Below, one piece after another: positions 33,575-45,400 of a stretch of DNA of 64,000 nucleotides. The DNA comes from Theristus sp. LFF4_11. Taxonomy: Eukaryota > Nematoda > Chromadorea > Monhysterida > Xyalidae. A program made the position numbers and the translations under genes. The notes below the pieces were generated by a model. That model had not been told where the DNA came from, did no database searches, and was given only the letters and a program-made list of their open reading frames with translations. The stretch is taken from the NCBI GenBank assembly GCA_030248135.1, contig JASANC010003427.1, positions 2,501-66,500 on the forward strand. The letters are read 5' to 3'. How positions within the stretch are numbered: the first letter of the stretch is position 1; every line of letters starts with the position of its first letter.

Positions 33575-36328
33575 ATGCCGCCGTTTGCTGCGCTGCGTAT
33601 CAGCCAATTGGATGCGGCACATTTGGATGCCAGGTTGTGTTTTTTTTGTTACCAGCAATTCGGATTTTGGAGGTGCCTTTTCTGATGTTGCTACAAAAAT
33701 TGTCGTTAGAATTGTTTGCAATGACACTTGACCATGAAAGCAAAAACTTGGCTTGTTTCGTCTCGATAAGTTCACAAACAATAGAAATCTCACTTTTTGG
33801 CCACTTGGCTGAGTTTTGGGGCTGTTCACAAAAGTTTCAGCTACTGCTAAAGTTCCGAAGTGCTAGTAACGATGCTACAAATTGCCAAACATTTGCGACC
33901 AACGTGAATGTAACAGTGCTTTTTGGCACATTTCAGTGTCCGTCAAATTGTCAGTGACCAGTGGCATGGCATGCACCGTTGGCTCTCACCGTCGTTGCTG
34001 CGTTGGCTTGACGCTTTTGGCCCGGAAATTGACGCGTTTTGGGACACGGTGCTTTGGTGGTTTTCTGTGCGTCTGAATGGTTCGTTGTTTTTGAGAAGCA
34101 ATTTTCGCTGCGGAACAAAAATCGCGAATTCGCATGTCTCTCGCAAACTTTTCTCCAGACTCCACAATTGGCCAACAAATGACGGGAATGCGCTACAGGG
34201 CTGTGAACAAAATTGGCCAGATTTCACCCGGTGGCCTAAAACCACAGCAAAAAGTGGCACATTTCATTCTATTCGTGCTCACTCCGTACGCGTGTCACCG
34301 GTTGCCCGATGTGACTACGAAACTTCTACGCTTCAACAACTCCAAGCAAAATGTGGCCGCAAACACAACAAATGACGCACGACTTATTCGATTCTACAAA
34401 GTTGCGGCCAAACTTTCGGCCTTATTCGAAATGGCCGGTGTTGTGCATCTGTTGTGGTTCCTGGCGAGGGGCGGCTATCGAAGTGTGGAAGAGCGATTGC
34501 TGAGGATTCGTGCGGTGCACAACGAAAGACCGCAGATGGGTGAGTTTGTTTGGTTTTGAGCCGTTTTGTCTTGTTGTTGAGTGGTCACTTTTTGAAAATC
34601 TATCTTGCTTTTTTTGATTGTCTTGTCCTGTGGTGGTTGAATTTCACACACTTATAAAAATTATGATTGATCACCACCACCACGATGCAGTCAACTGAGC
34701 GTAGGGTTAGGGGAAAAAAAAAATCCGGATTTTTTTTTTTTAAATTAAAAAAAATTTTTTTTTTTTAAAAAAAAAAATTTTTTTTTTACAAGTTAGGTTT
34801 GTTCGAAGCGTCTCGTCGAGCTGAGTTCATCTAGACTATTTTCAGAACGATCCGGAAAACTATAAGAGCGAAAATCGTGTTTTATTGAAATTATGTCCAT
34901 TTCATAGAGGGAAAGTTGCATTTTCAACAGTAAAACAGGACAATTTTCGACGTGTACTTGAATATTGAACCGTTCTTAGTTGTTCCTCTTTAGAAAATTA
35001 CCAAAATTTGACTGTGTTCAAAAATTCCTGTTTGCTGTAGCTAAGTCGGCAACCCCTGTCGACCCGGTCGCCCCCCCCCCCAAGACACTTACTTTCAGGT
35101 TCAACCAGCTATGCTATCTGCCACATGGCGAGAGCCCACTCTTCAAATCATCGTATCGAAAACACGTACCATGATTTCGCGATCACGTTGCGGGCAACTG
35201 ACAGACGCAAGTTTAACACGTTAGTTTAGCTCAGCACGCAAGTTTTAACATGTGGCCATGTTATCGGGTATCTGAAAAACGGTCGTGTGATGTGGTATTA
35301 ACCAACATCTCCGCTCCAATTGTTTAACAATATATCGCACAACTCCATTGTAGACCTATAACATACGCCAATCAACAAAATATCATGTTCATCTCATGGC
35401 CTACCACCGACTGAAAAAACATGTTCTAAGTTGCAAGAAAACGATTTCTGAAACGATATTTCAATTCAGTTAAGTCATTTCAACGCTAAAAATTGACTCT
35501 AGAAGTCATCCAAATCGAAAAACATGGAGTACGTCGGTCAAAATGACCAAATAATGACATGTACCTAAGCACACAAAGAAGTTGGGAAGAAAATTTGGTT
35601 TGAACTTTCAAAAAATTATGCCATAAATCGAATTTTCAGAGCAAAGTAGAAGAAAAATTTTTCAAATTTTTTTTTTAAGTTTGAAAAAAAAAATCCAAAT
35701 TTTTTTAAAAAAAAAAAAAAACGAAAAAAAAATAAAAAAAAAATTTTTTTTTTCAAAGCCCCTAACCCTAACTGAGCGCCTTTGTGACCTTCGTGGCTGG
35801 GGCGATAGCGGGTTGGACTTTAATCCGTGCGCTAGGTGGCTCGACCCCCAAGCGCTTTCAGGGCGTTCTGAATACGCAATTCTGAGTTGGCCTCTGACTG
35901 AAAAACGATTTCCGAAAGTTTTTCGTTCGTTCATTTCGGCGATTCTTGCAGGCGCCATCGACTTCACAGACATGAATCGTGAGCTGCTTTGGCACGGCTT
36001 CGCCGACGTTCTACTGTTGCTAGTGCCGCTGGTGAATGTTGCACGCTTGAAACGTCTGTGCCTTGGCGTCAGCAGCAAGTCTCGTGCGCACGACCGACCC
36101 AGTCCTGAGGGTCACCCGATTGACATGCGCTGTTCCACTGAAAATTCTGTGATCACTTGCGCGATATGCGACCGAAGCGCGGTTTGCCCCGTTTTCACGC
36201 GACGCTGCAGGCATCGATTCTGCTATTATTGCGTCGGAGCGGCGCTTTTGGGTGACAGCGACTTTCGGTGTCCGACGTGTGCTGCTAAATTGAGTGGTCA
36301 TGAAGTGCAGTTTCTGGTGCTAGGGTGA
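33575..36328 (+). CDS. PEX2: Peroxisome biogenesis factor 2 (RING-type E3 ubiquitin ligase)
   Basis: Four exons: 33575-33633, 33937-34079, 34159-34539, 35952-36328; 319 aa (human 305). PEX2 is a peroxisomal membrane RING ligase that, with PEX10 and PEX12, ubiquitinates the import receptor PEX5. Evidence: N-terminal LRISQLDAAHLDA; membrane/helical region DSTIGQQMTGMRYR to KVAAKLSALFEMAGVVHLLW; signature DFTDMNRELLWHGF; and a C-terminal C3HC4-type RING beginning CAICDRSAVCPVF with paired Cys/His (CRHRFCYYC, CPTC). The 79-bp intron 34080-34158 uses a weak donor (GTTCGT) inferred because the frame changes there; joining it restores DSTIG. Intron 3 holds a family A transposon. Intact and probably functional. 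Confidence 0.92.
34702..35770 (+). mobile_element. hAT-like MITE family A, complete copy, in PEX2 intron 3
   Basis: 1069 bp from TAGGGTTAGGGG to CCCCTAACCCTA with the 8-bp duplication ACTGAGCG (34694-34701 and 35771-35778). It fills most of intron 3. No transposase gene is seen. Confidence 0.92.
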
Positions 36329-36473
36329 ATGGTGTCCGATCAGTTTGCTTTACGTTCTTTCTGATGTTGATTGGCGACTGGTTGATCTTAATTTACTTTT
36401 TAGTTCACATCAACTTTTTTGCAAGAACAACGAATCACAGCTTTGTGAATATTGGCTTTTGTTTTGGTTCTGC

Positions 36474-36560
36474 GACTCAATGCGCGCATAGATAGGATTG
36501 CAGTTGCAGGCATGTCGCGGGAATTCAAAATTTGTGTTTGAAGTGGTCAGAGTTCCTAAG
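36474..36560 (+). repeat. Conserved-block repeat (copy B), downstream of PEX2
   Basis: GACTCAATGCGCGCATAGAT, then CATGTCGCGG and TTTGAAGTG, in the same order as copy A at 31527. Block 2 is more diverged here. Confidence 0.45.
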
Positions 36561-36624
36561 ATACGACTGGCGGACTGTGTCACATAGGCAACTTAGAATT
36601 GGCGTATCAAGCATGGAACTAATT

Positions 36625-36715
36625 GGGTCGGTCTCAATCGGGCCAGTCTCAATCTGGCTCGTATCAATCGGGCTCGGCTCAATCTGGCTTGTCTCAATCG
36701 GGCTCGGCTCAATGT
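36625..36715. repeat. About 18-bp minisatellite
   Basis: Alternating TCAATCGGGC and TCAATCTGGC units with a period near 18 bp, about five copies. It is open in several frames but shows no coding signature. Confidence 0.75.
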
Positions 36716-37662
36716 CGGAGTGACATGGGACAAAGATATAATCGGTCATATAACTACAGAGTAATTACAGAGAACTGATTATATTTGTAAACTGTTTTAG
36801 ATTCCATAATGCATCAAATAAAAAAATAGAAAACATCGTTGTTGCCCGTTTGGACAAACGTATCATTTTATTCGTTCAAATAGCATTTTCGGAGTTTTTT
36901 TGACATTGGGCATATCGGTACCAAAACAAAAAAGATGATGGTATGGATGAAAAAAAACAATAATGATGATAATACTTCATATTAGACCATGTACCGCAAG
37001 AAATGCCAGAAATAACTATGAACATTTTCATGAAAACGGCACACGGACAAATGCGATGTTTAAAAACTCAGTAATACCCGCATTGACTGTGGCTGGCGTG
37101 GTAAAGCATTTTTTCGCAAAACAATTCAGCAAGAAAGTTGCTGCGATGCTGCGCTTTTGACCAATGAAAAACTAAAAAAACGACAGGACAGAACAGAAAA
37201 CTCATGAAAAACAAAAGAGTTCGACATTACATGCCAAAATTACACATGTCAAATCAAATGCCAAAACCGTGCAATGGACTTTACTTGTCTTGACACGGCC
37301 TTGCTTCAACTTTTGTGAGCGTCCAAGAAGAACTATCGTGAAGTGAAAGGTTGAAAGAAACGAGTGAACAACGGCGTGACCTTGTTGTTCTGAAATTTTC
37401 TTGACGTGATATAATTATTGAAAGATCGTGGCAAGACCAAGTACGGTAGGTTCGTCGTCCACCGATCCACTCTTTTGGCATGTCCCTCACTAGCTGATTG
37501 GCACCGTTGTAAAACTGGAACACTACTTATGGAATTGATCGCACAAAGTGAGTGCAAAAACAATAAAAAATGACCATACACAAGATCAACAAAACCGAAC
37601 ACAAAGCTGTGTATCATCCAGAGCAAAAACGCAGCGAAAAGCGCGTGCTCAGACGAGATCGT

Positions 37663-40600
37663 TTAATCGGTTTTTGCTTTTCCCGCTCTCTCTCGTTTCG
37701 CCTGAATCACGGCCGCCGCCACCCAGACGACGGACAACACAATCGGAATGCCAACTGGCAGAAAAAGTGGCACGTAAATGGCGTATTTCTGGTCGGCCGG
37801 AAAGTACAGCAACGCCAGTAGCGACTCGTCAAAGAACGCGGCCTCCGAGTGCGCCAGTGCCGCCTGCGAGTGACGCAGCGCAGTGGGGAGGTCGAATTTA
37901 GGGCGCCGTACTGAGGCGTTCACTGGTTCGTTGTGCGGCGACAACGCGGCGAACGCTGCGTCCAGGGCGTCGACGGCCGACTGAAATGCAGCTTTTTGGC
38001 CATATTTGTGTGAATTCGAAACACCAATCCATCCGTCAATCAATCAACATCAATCCTTGATACAGAAACCAAATGAATCAGTTGACCAATAAACCAATCG
38101 ATCAACCAATTGCCCAGACCACACCAAAGCCCTACTGTGCGTGCAAACGCATGTTGCGACACGTTCAATAAGAAATGTATAATAATTACACCAGTAATGC
38201 GGACGTGGTGAAAGCAATACCACATCATCTATTGCTGTCAAAAGTATTCAGAAATTCTGATCAACTCCTTGATCACAGTCGACAAAGCAATTTATAATAC
38301 ACAAACAACAAGATCATTTCGCCTTTGTAACCAACACCTGCGGCAAAAAAGGTGCATTTCAGGTTCGAACCGTCTCCGAAAAAAACCAGCCAGCCCACTT
38401 CTCGTAAGGATTAAATTCCCACGTGACTCCATCCGTCCATCCACACCTGGGAGCAATAATCACCAAAAGAGAACCGACAACGCAGCGCACAGCACAGCTT
38501 GGGTGGGTATTGTTGTGCGGGGTGGGTACTTTTACCCCCTCCCCCAAGGACGCAGTACCCGAATCTCGGCGGCGATCTCGTCAGCAATGATGATCGTCGT
38601 GATGTTCGTCAGCAGCTGCTCCAGCGAGCCTAACGTCTGCGCGGAGACGAGCAAATTGTGCGTCAACTGGCGCACGACCAGTCTCGTCAGTTCCCAGGGC
38701 GCCGCGAGCGCCGCCGCTGATTCGCTGGATGCCAGGCGAACAGAACGCTGATTGGCCGCCGTCGTCGTCGTCACCACCGCCTGCAGGCCGAGCACGTGAC
38801 GCAGTTGATGCGCGACGGCGAGCGCGAGGGCGGAGCTTGCCGAGGGGCACGTGCCGTTGGCGGCATTGAGAATCTGACGAAGAAAAAACTATGGCAATTG
38901 GTTTCAGCCAGGAACAGTCATTAGAGTCGAAAGTCAGATCGAATGAACGTTGTTCGGTTGACTGTGAATCTGTCAATTTGGTAGACTGCACCTGGACACG
39001 ACAGAGGGGGAGCCGAAGGGATCCCAAATCATAATTCTCCCCGCATCCGAAGAAGACGGGACACCATTCCCGCCAGTCAGTTGCTGCTTGCATAAAAATC
39101 GAGTTTTCTGCGGAAGGAAAAAACCAACCGTCATGCCACCCCAATCGGCGACGACAAAACTATCGAACGAGCTGGTATGACCGTTTTCATCCAGGATTCT
39201 CAACGGCTGATGATAGCTGGGCGGCACGTACAGCAGATGACGGTACACTGGCGCAGTTTGCTCGATCGTCGTTAGGTGCCTGAAGTTCAGCAATTTCAAA
39301 AAAAAAATGTCTGTAAAACTAATCACGCTTGGTAGAGTGGGAGCTGGGTCAGCCAATGACCAAACCAGTCACAAAATTCAGCCACTCTCTTGTCGACTGT
39401 CATCATATGATGCAACGTGGTTGTGCAGTTTGCAGCCGCACGTTCTACATTGCCGCAAATGCGAGTTTTCGGTGCGTGCGCACCAGATGGCGGCACGGTA
39501 CACTGCGGTACTGTGTGTTTGTTTAAATCTGTCACCTTTTATTCGCAAAACTGTGAGTTACGGTAAAAAGCACGAATGAGCTGCAAATAAGTTTCAGAGA
39601 CGCCTAAAAATATTGGATTTTGGATTTAGGTGCCAGAAGACACCTAAAAATTTTAATGGGGAATACGTTTTCACAGCCATTTTTTCTGAAAATTCTCTTA
39701 TGCTACACGCCACGAATCAGTTCAAGAAACACACTCCGTCGTATGTGTTCACCTAGTTTTCAAGCGTAAAATTTTCACCAAGTCGGCTGCAGAAAAAAAA
39801 TCTCCCACGAACGACAACAACAATGACGATGACGCACTTCTCTAGTGGATTCACGAGCAACGGCAGCTGGTCGGCGCGAATGGCGAACTCGCCAGTTTTG
39901 TCGCCATCAATGGCGGACACGCTGCTGTTCGGCAGTGGAACGTCGTACAGTCGCTGCGTGGTGTGACGGATCCGTGTGATTGGCGCCACTACCGTCGACA
40001 GTTCGGCGACGACCTTTCTGACAACCGAGGTGACTCTGAAGAAAGAAAAATTCCACAGCTTTCGGCGTTATGTTTATGCGCTGAAAACCAGCAGAAAATC
40101 ACGTTCATTTGCACAAAAAACAGTTCGGTCCGGTCTGCTTTTTGCGTCTAAAATCGATGCGTCCGAAATCCAAATGAGTTTGTATTTTATTCGTGCTGTT
40201 TTTTGTTTTATTTAGCACACTGAAAATGCGTGGCTCTATGAACGTGTTTCAAAATGCTAGACACACAGAGCAGATCAGCTGGCAAGGTTTTGGGAAAGTG
40301 CACTGAACGTTAGCTGGTCTGGTCTGTATTACCCTGCTTCTGCTATACTTGTGTCCTGGTACGTTCAGCTAAAGAGTCTAAACCAAAATTTAACTGAAAA
40401 CTTGCGTATACTCTGCACAACAAAAACACAGAGTAATTCCAGTGGAAACCTTTCAATCGATTGATCGCATGCTTGCCATGTGGACTCCTCCGGCAGTAAA
40501 ATGTACGTGTCCAACGCTATACGACGAGCTGAAACAAGTGCAACATTAACAAAACTAAAATCGCAAAAAATGCCTTTTCAGGACCAATAACATGCCCGTA

Positions 40601-43027
40601 GAACTGTGGCGTAACACAGAGGGCAGGTCCCGCCAATAGGAGCGCGAGAACTTCAGTTTCCCGGTTTGCGGACCTATTTCGCGGTACACCGCATCGCCTT
40701 CGTACGGGTCTGTTTTTGGTCCTCTCCGAACGGTGAACAACGGGCTCAAATGGGACATGTGCAGTACAACCGAGTTGTTGTGGAGACAAGTTCTTTTCAT
40801 CAGATGATACGAGGCGAGCGTACACACAGGCACAGTCAGCAAGAGACGAGACAAATGACGAGGGCGGAGCCGGGGCCTCGTGGCAGCCTCACTCGATACA
40901 AGCAAAAATGCTTACAAACAACTGATTACTGATTCCTCATACGCAGAAAGCCATTTTTACAACAACTGAAAACCCCAACCCGGCACAGTGGACCAGACGC
41001 GATGTGCGTCCGTTGAAAGATGGTCGGAGTTCTGTTGAGCAATGAACGACCGGGCAGTGGTTTTTTCATCGTCCGAATGAGCGCGAAACGGCTCTTCTTG
41101 GACTCGTTTCGCGAGGCTGCAGAAAAAACGGGAATAGTTGCGGTTTCAATTATCAGCTTCAATGAGCACGTTGTACAGTACACAGGCAGATGAGGTGCGA
41201 AACGGCAAACGAACACAATTTGCGAGCGATGTCCGCACTGTGAACATTTCGACACTGAAGGCAACCTTCGTTAAAACACTGAACTTTCGGAGTGAAACCA
41301 TCGCAAAAGGAACTGCTCAGAAACACCCAAAAAAAAACAGGCAAGGTCCCAGTCTGAAGAGCGTGCTTATGCTTTCACACAAAAACAAACCAACCGGCTG
41401 CATGCCTATTGACAGTGTGCGTGTTTTGCTTGTGTGTGGCGGTGCACGCAACATCCAGAGTCCAAACTGAGGTCAAGTTGGAACAAAAGTGCACACTTTT
41501 TGGACAACCACTTTCAAAACGAACATTCTCAACTGCGGCACATCCAAGTAGCCATTGAGCAGTGCTTCGGTGATCACGGCTGCCGTTCCGTCCAGATCCA
41601 ACGTCAGAACATATATCTCATTCGCGTTCGCGATCCAAAGCAGCGCCGCGTGCTCGCGCGGCGGCGTGAACGTCAGTATGAAGCGGATGCGCAGGCCGTT
41701 CGACGACAGCCAATCAGCGTCGAGTAGCTGTACGTTTCGGTCTGGCAGCGCGACACGAGCGCCCTCCAGCGTTTTGCCGAGCGCCTGCCAGCGGGCCAGC
41801 TGGAAAATGAAATGGAAGTGCGCGCGTTTTTTGTTTGTTTCATTCGGGAGGCTTGTGTGCACTGTAGCTGATGATCAGTTACACTCGCCAGCCGCCAAAC
41901 AACAACAAGGTGCACGACCGAGTCGGTCACACAAGGACTGCGCACAGTCAAATACACCACGTCTGATTGGCTGCGTTTGAATCGAGCGCGCCGATTGGTC
42001 GTGTACGACTATGATGCGGCGAATCAACGTTTTCGGCCAGCTTTCGAAACACGCTGCCCCCCGACTGACCTTCTTTCGAATCGGCTCCTCCGCCAACACG
42101 GTGGAATAGTGGAAGTTCAATTGTAGTTTCGGTAAAGCGACACCGGGCAACTGCTCGCTCAACAATTTGCGCACGTCGTCTGCGAACGGGGCAGCGTCGT
42201 GCGTCGGATAGCACAGCTGAACGGCAATGTCCACGTGGACCGTTCGCGAGTTCAGCTCCTGCGAGACGTGCGCAATTACGCGACACACCGCAGCGTGCAT
42301 TGCCAACCGGCACCATCACGCGGTTGTTGCAATCGACGCTCCGGTGTCGCGTTGCGCCCACACGCAGGTCAGCAACGGTGTTAATTGCGAAACAAAAAAA
42401 GAACAACAGCAACAGTGGCCATCGATCAGTTCCTTCTTGACAAAAAAACGTTGCTCGGTCTGTACAACTCTCACACAGGGGCATTGCATAACGACGATTC
42501 ACAAAAACGAGATTCGGCCTGGTGTTATTTTGTTTTTTTTCGTAAATGGTTGGAAACACGTGTCCAGCACTCGGGGTGTCAGCTAGCAGCCCACAAGGCA
42601 AAACTGCCGTTGAACACAAAAAATGATTTCTAAAAATCAAAATCGTGTGTCCACAGCTGTTTGTTGACGGAAAACTTGCCCAGATTTTTAATCAGTTCCT
42701 AATCTTGCAAATGTACCAAACAAGCACACTGATGGTGACCGTCTCAAACTGGAGGGAGAAAAACAGGGGAAAAACTGTTCTTATAAAAAAACGCTTTTTT
42801 CCACAATCCGCCCATTCTCCAGCACACTCACTCACATCAATGCGGTCATACGGCAAGGCCGCCTGATAGCTGCCGGTGGTGTTGCACCAGATCGGCACAC
42901 CCACCAGCACGAACACGAGCACGTAGTAGAGCACGTGCAGCAGCTTGACGGGCGCCTGCGCGCGCATCTCGGACGCGTTCAGGAACTCTGGCGGCGGCGG
43001 CGGTCGCTCGCGCGAGTGTCGGTCCAT
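37663..43027 (-). CDS. PIGS: GPI transamidase subunit PIG-S
   Basis: Eight reverse-strand exons: 43027-42836, 42258-42070, 41799-41542, 40013-39838, 39279-39129, 39036-38992, 38873-38559, 37980-37663; 547 aa (human 555). PIG-S is an ER membrane subunit of the GPI transamidase, which attaches GPI anchors to proteins. Evidence: N-terminal membrane segment [19 protein letters not shown] followed by [12 protein letters not shown]; lumenal motifs [26 protein letters not shown] and [11 protein letters not shown]-terminal [20 protein letters not shown] and the second membrane segment [20 protein letters not shown]. Phases agree at every junction. The acceptor at 40013 and the 45-bp exon 39036-38992 were chosen on phase and are the least certain. 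The frame stays open upstream to an acceptor at 43168, so the N-terminus could be longer. Confidence 0.9.
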
Positions 43028-43179
43028 TTCGGCCGAATCCTCCGCTATTGTTGTTGTTGTTGTTGTTTTGGTCGCCGAAGTTTTCTGTCTTGTTGGAGTT
43101 GACGCCTGCGGGTGATCGGTTGATTTCGTCTGCGACTTGCGCTTGTCGACGTGTTTTCGAGTGGCTTTCTGCGAGACGA

Positions 43180-43640
43180 TCAGAAAAAAACCCGCAATAA
43201 TTGGCTGGTGTGGTTTTGTTTTTCGTCTGACGGATCGCCTGACAGACACTCAATCAAATCGCATCTAACTTTGGTGATTTTGCCCATAATGATTTTCTTC
43301 ACGGTTTTATTGCCCCACTTGCGATCCAGACCAAAGAGACCATACCCGTGCGACGTCACGGGTTTGGCGGTGCACCGCGGTGCGGGCGGTGTGGTGACCG
43401 TCTGACGCGAGGTTTGCGGTGATGTGCATCACTTGGGGTGCCAAGATCAACCACCAGCCACAACGTCGCACTGGTGGTACTCGTGGGACCCAAACCGAAA
43501 CCACCAGAGTTTGGCACGTTCGAGTTTCAACAACTCCATTTGTGGGAAAGCTTCAAAAACCACCGTCATACCCTCGGACTCCGATTTTGCCCACTGGTGG
43601 TCGCCGTACTCAAATCGTCCATTTCACCAGTGGAGCTCAT
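43180..43640 (-). CDS. Candidate two-exon small gene of unknown function
   Basis: Exon 1 (43640-43572) starts MSSTGEMDDLSTATTSGQ and ends at a GTATGA donor. Exon 2 (43401-43180) follows an acceptor TCAG in matching phase 0 and contains HGYGLFGLDRKWGNKTVKK before a stop; total 96 aa. Its end overlaps the pyrimidine tract before the possible upstream PIG-S acceptor at 43168, so it might instead be a 5' part of that transcript. I do not recognise the family. Confidence 0.35.
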
Positions 43641-43682
43641 GGATTGGTTGCAAAAATAACAGAAAAACAAAAGCGCAACCAA

Positions 43683-43907
43683 TCAGCGCTGCTTCTTTCG
43701 GTCGGCCGCTTTTGCGCTCGCTGGCTTTGGCGGTGAATTTGTCAGGTTTTCTCGAGGCTCAATTTGATTGTTTGAATTATTGCTGCCGGAAGTGACGTGC
43801 CACAGAAACCAACTGATGCAGACCAGCTGGAACACGGCGCCGATGTAAATGCCGATTCGTGTCAACAGCGCCGCGGTCGATTCGGGCTCGTCGTCAATGT
43901 CGGACAT
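43683..43907 (-). CDS. Small single-pass membrane protein (74 aa), unknown
   Basis: Uninterrupted frame from ATG (43907) to TGA. The acidic N-terminus MSDIDDEPESTAAL precedes a hydrophobic segment (IGIYIGAVFQLVCISWFLW, about residues 18-36), an Asn-rich stretch and a basic C-terminus ending ADRKKQR. The layout fits a type of small integral membrane protein. Same strand as PIG-S. No family is recognised. Confidence 0.5.
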   Translation of the reverse strand: MSDIDDEPESTAALLTRIGIYIGAVFQLVCISWFLWHVTSGSNNSNNQIEPRENLTNSPPKPASAKAADRKKQR

Positions 43908-44050
43908 GAATTTTTTTTCCTAATCTTTTTTTTATTTTAATTTTTTATCTAATTTCTGTCGGAACTCTGGCAAAAGTTTCAATTGTCAGTCTCACTTAGT
44001 CTATCTTTCCGACGACAACAAACAAATTAATCGCCGTTCAGTTGGAATAT

Positions 44051-44179
44051 TCACCGTGGCAAACTGCGGAATACGTGACATTTATTGATGATCATGACAA
44101 GAAATGTGAAAATGACGGCAAAGAAACAGCCAGCACGCATTTCCCAGTCGAACACAGAACACTCGAACAGCTTCTGCAT
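44051..44179 (-). CDS. Possible microprotein with one membrane segment (42 aa)
   Basis: ATG at 44179. Begins MQKLFECSVFDWEMRAG, followed by a hydrophobic stretch (CFFAVIFTFLVMII), stop at 44051. It is short enough to occur by chance; an acceptor-like CCGCAG occurs within it. Listed only because of its position between the 74-aa membrane protein and a MITE. Confidence 0.2.
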   Translation of the reverse strand: MQKLFECSVFDWEMRAGCFFAVIFTFLVMIINKCHVFRSLPR

Positions 44180-44228
44180 GGTTCACAAAAATTCCGAAAC
44201 AAATGACTCAGAATGTACAGTTTAACTC

Positions 44229-44362
44229 TATAACATATCCAACCAAGCTGACTGGTTGATGCATGCATTCTGTGCGTGAATTGCTGTGGAGGCGGAGTTT
44301 GGTTTGCGTAATCCATGCGTCACGCCACGCGGCCACCAACCAATCAGCTGGATATGTTATTG
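44229..44362. mobile_element. Palindromic MITE (ATAACATATCC ends), copy 1
   Basis: Left end TAACATATCC followed by CTGACTGGTTGATGC; right end CAACCAATCAGCTGGATATG. A close relative is at 53311-53445 and looser CAATCAGCTGATTGGTTG-type relatives are at 50470-50780. Non-coding. Confidence 0.65.
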
Positions 44363-45400
44363 GACTGTAGCTGTCTGTTTCTTTGCACAATTGTTCCACT
44401 GCGATGGAAATGTTGAATGATCGAAATCGAACCTGCACAAGCCGAGATAACAGTTTTTTGCCTTGTTTTGCGGATGTTATCAACCGCTTTTACACAAAGT
44501 CGACATTGCAAAAAAGACCTCCAAAGCGAAAGTGTTTTCTTTTATCATTACTTTCGTTTTTCTGTCCGCAGTTTAAAATAATTTATGCAACACTTTGAAA
44601 TTGAAATGTTAAAATGACAGTTAAAAAACGTCAGCACAGCTTATCTAGAATACAGAACAATCCACGAAACGCACGATCTCACAGCGAAAACCACTCGAAT
44701 CCGACTGTTGACCGCACGACACTGCTTGTATCTTGAAAAACAGCAGAATTTCAATATTTTACATCAATATGAAGTCAAATTCTTGCAAAATTTTTTCAAC
44801 CGGTGTCTCATCAGTGTGAATAAAATATCCACAGACTAAAAATACCTAACCACACCATTTACGCCAGAATAACTGCTTTTGGGTGCATAAAAAATTCCAA
44901 ACGAGCAATCAAGAACTTTGCAAGAATGCAAAGCAATTTCAACAGTTGTTTTTTTCAGACTGCACAAAAAACTTGCGCCTCGTTCACAATAAAATGTAGC
45001 ATTGCAACGAAAAAAGTGAACTTTGCTGTTATTAGCATTCATTAAGTCATGTTAGCCGAGTGAAGTGCGACGAAACAAATGCGTGTATGTAGCATTGCAC
45101 CATACTAAAAAACAAAATTATTAAAATTCAGAATCTAACACAATTGAAACAATTCACACACAAAAGTTCAAGAGACACGTAAGAACAGAACGATGGAACT
45201 TGAGAGAATGTTCGAGAGAAAAAGCTAGTGAACGCGAATGAATAGCAAGATCAGAATTTCCAAACGACGATAATGAAACAAAACAAAAGAAAAAACATGG
45301 CAAAGCGATGAGAAAAACAAACGGTGTTGGCAAAACAAACATCCACAAAAAACCGAAATCGAAAAATCACAAAAAAACGAAACAGCCAATCAGCGTTCAG
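44363..45400. other. Intergenic AT-rich DNA
   Basis: About 1 kb downstream of the tetraspanin stop codon; no gene or repeat recognised. It probably includes the tetraspanin 3' UTR. Confidence 0.4.

Larger units (their letters stand above)
36329..37662. other. Intergenic region between convergent PEX2 and PIG-S
   Basis: It holds conserved-block copy B (36474-36560) and a short tandem repeat (36625-36715). The remainder (36720-37660) is AT-rich and shows no gene that I can support. Confidence 0.5.

Noticed and set aside
40926..41264. Possible Cys-rich exon between PIG-S exons
   Set aside because: PIG-S exons 41542 and 40013 join in phase without it and homologues have no such segment.
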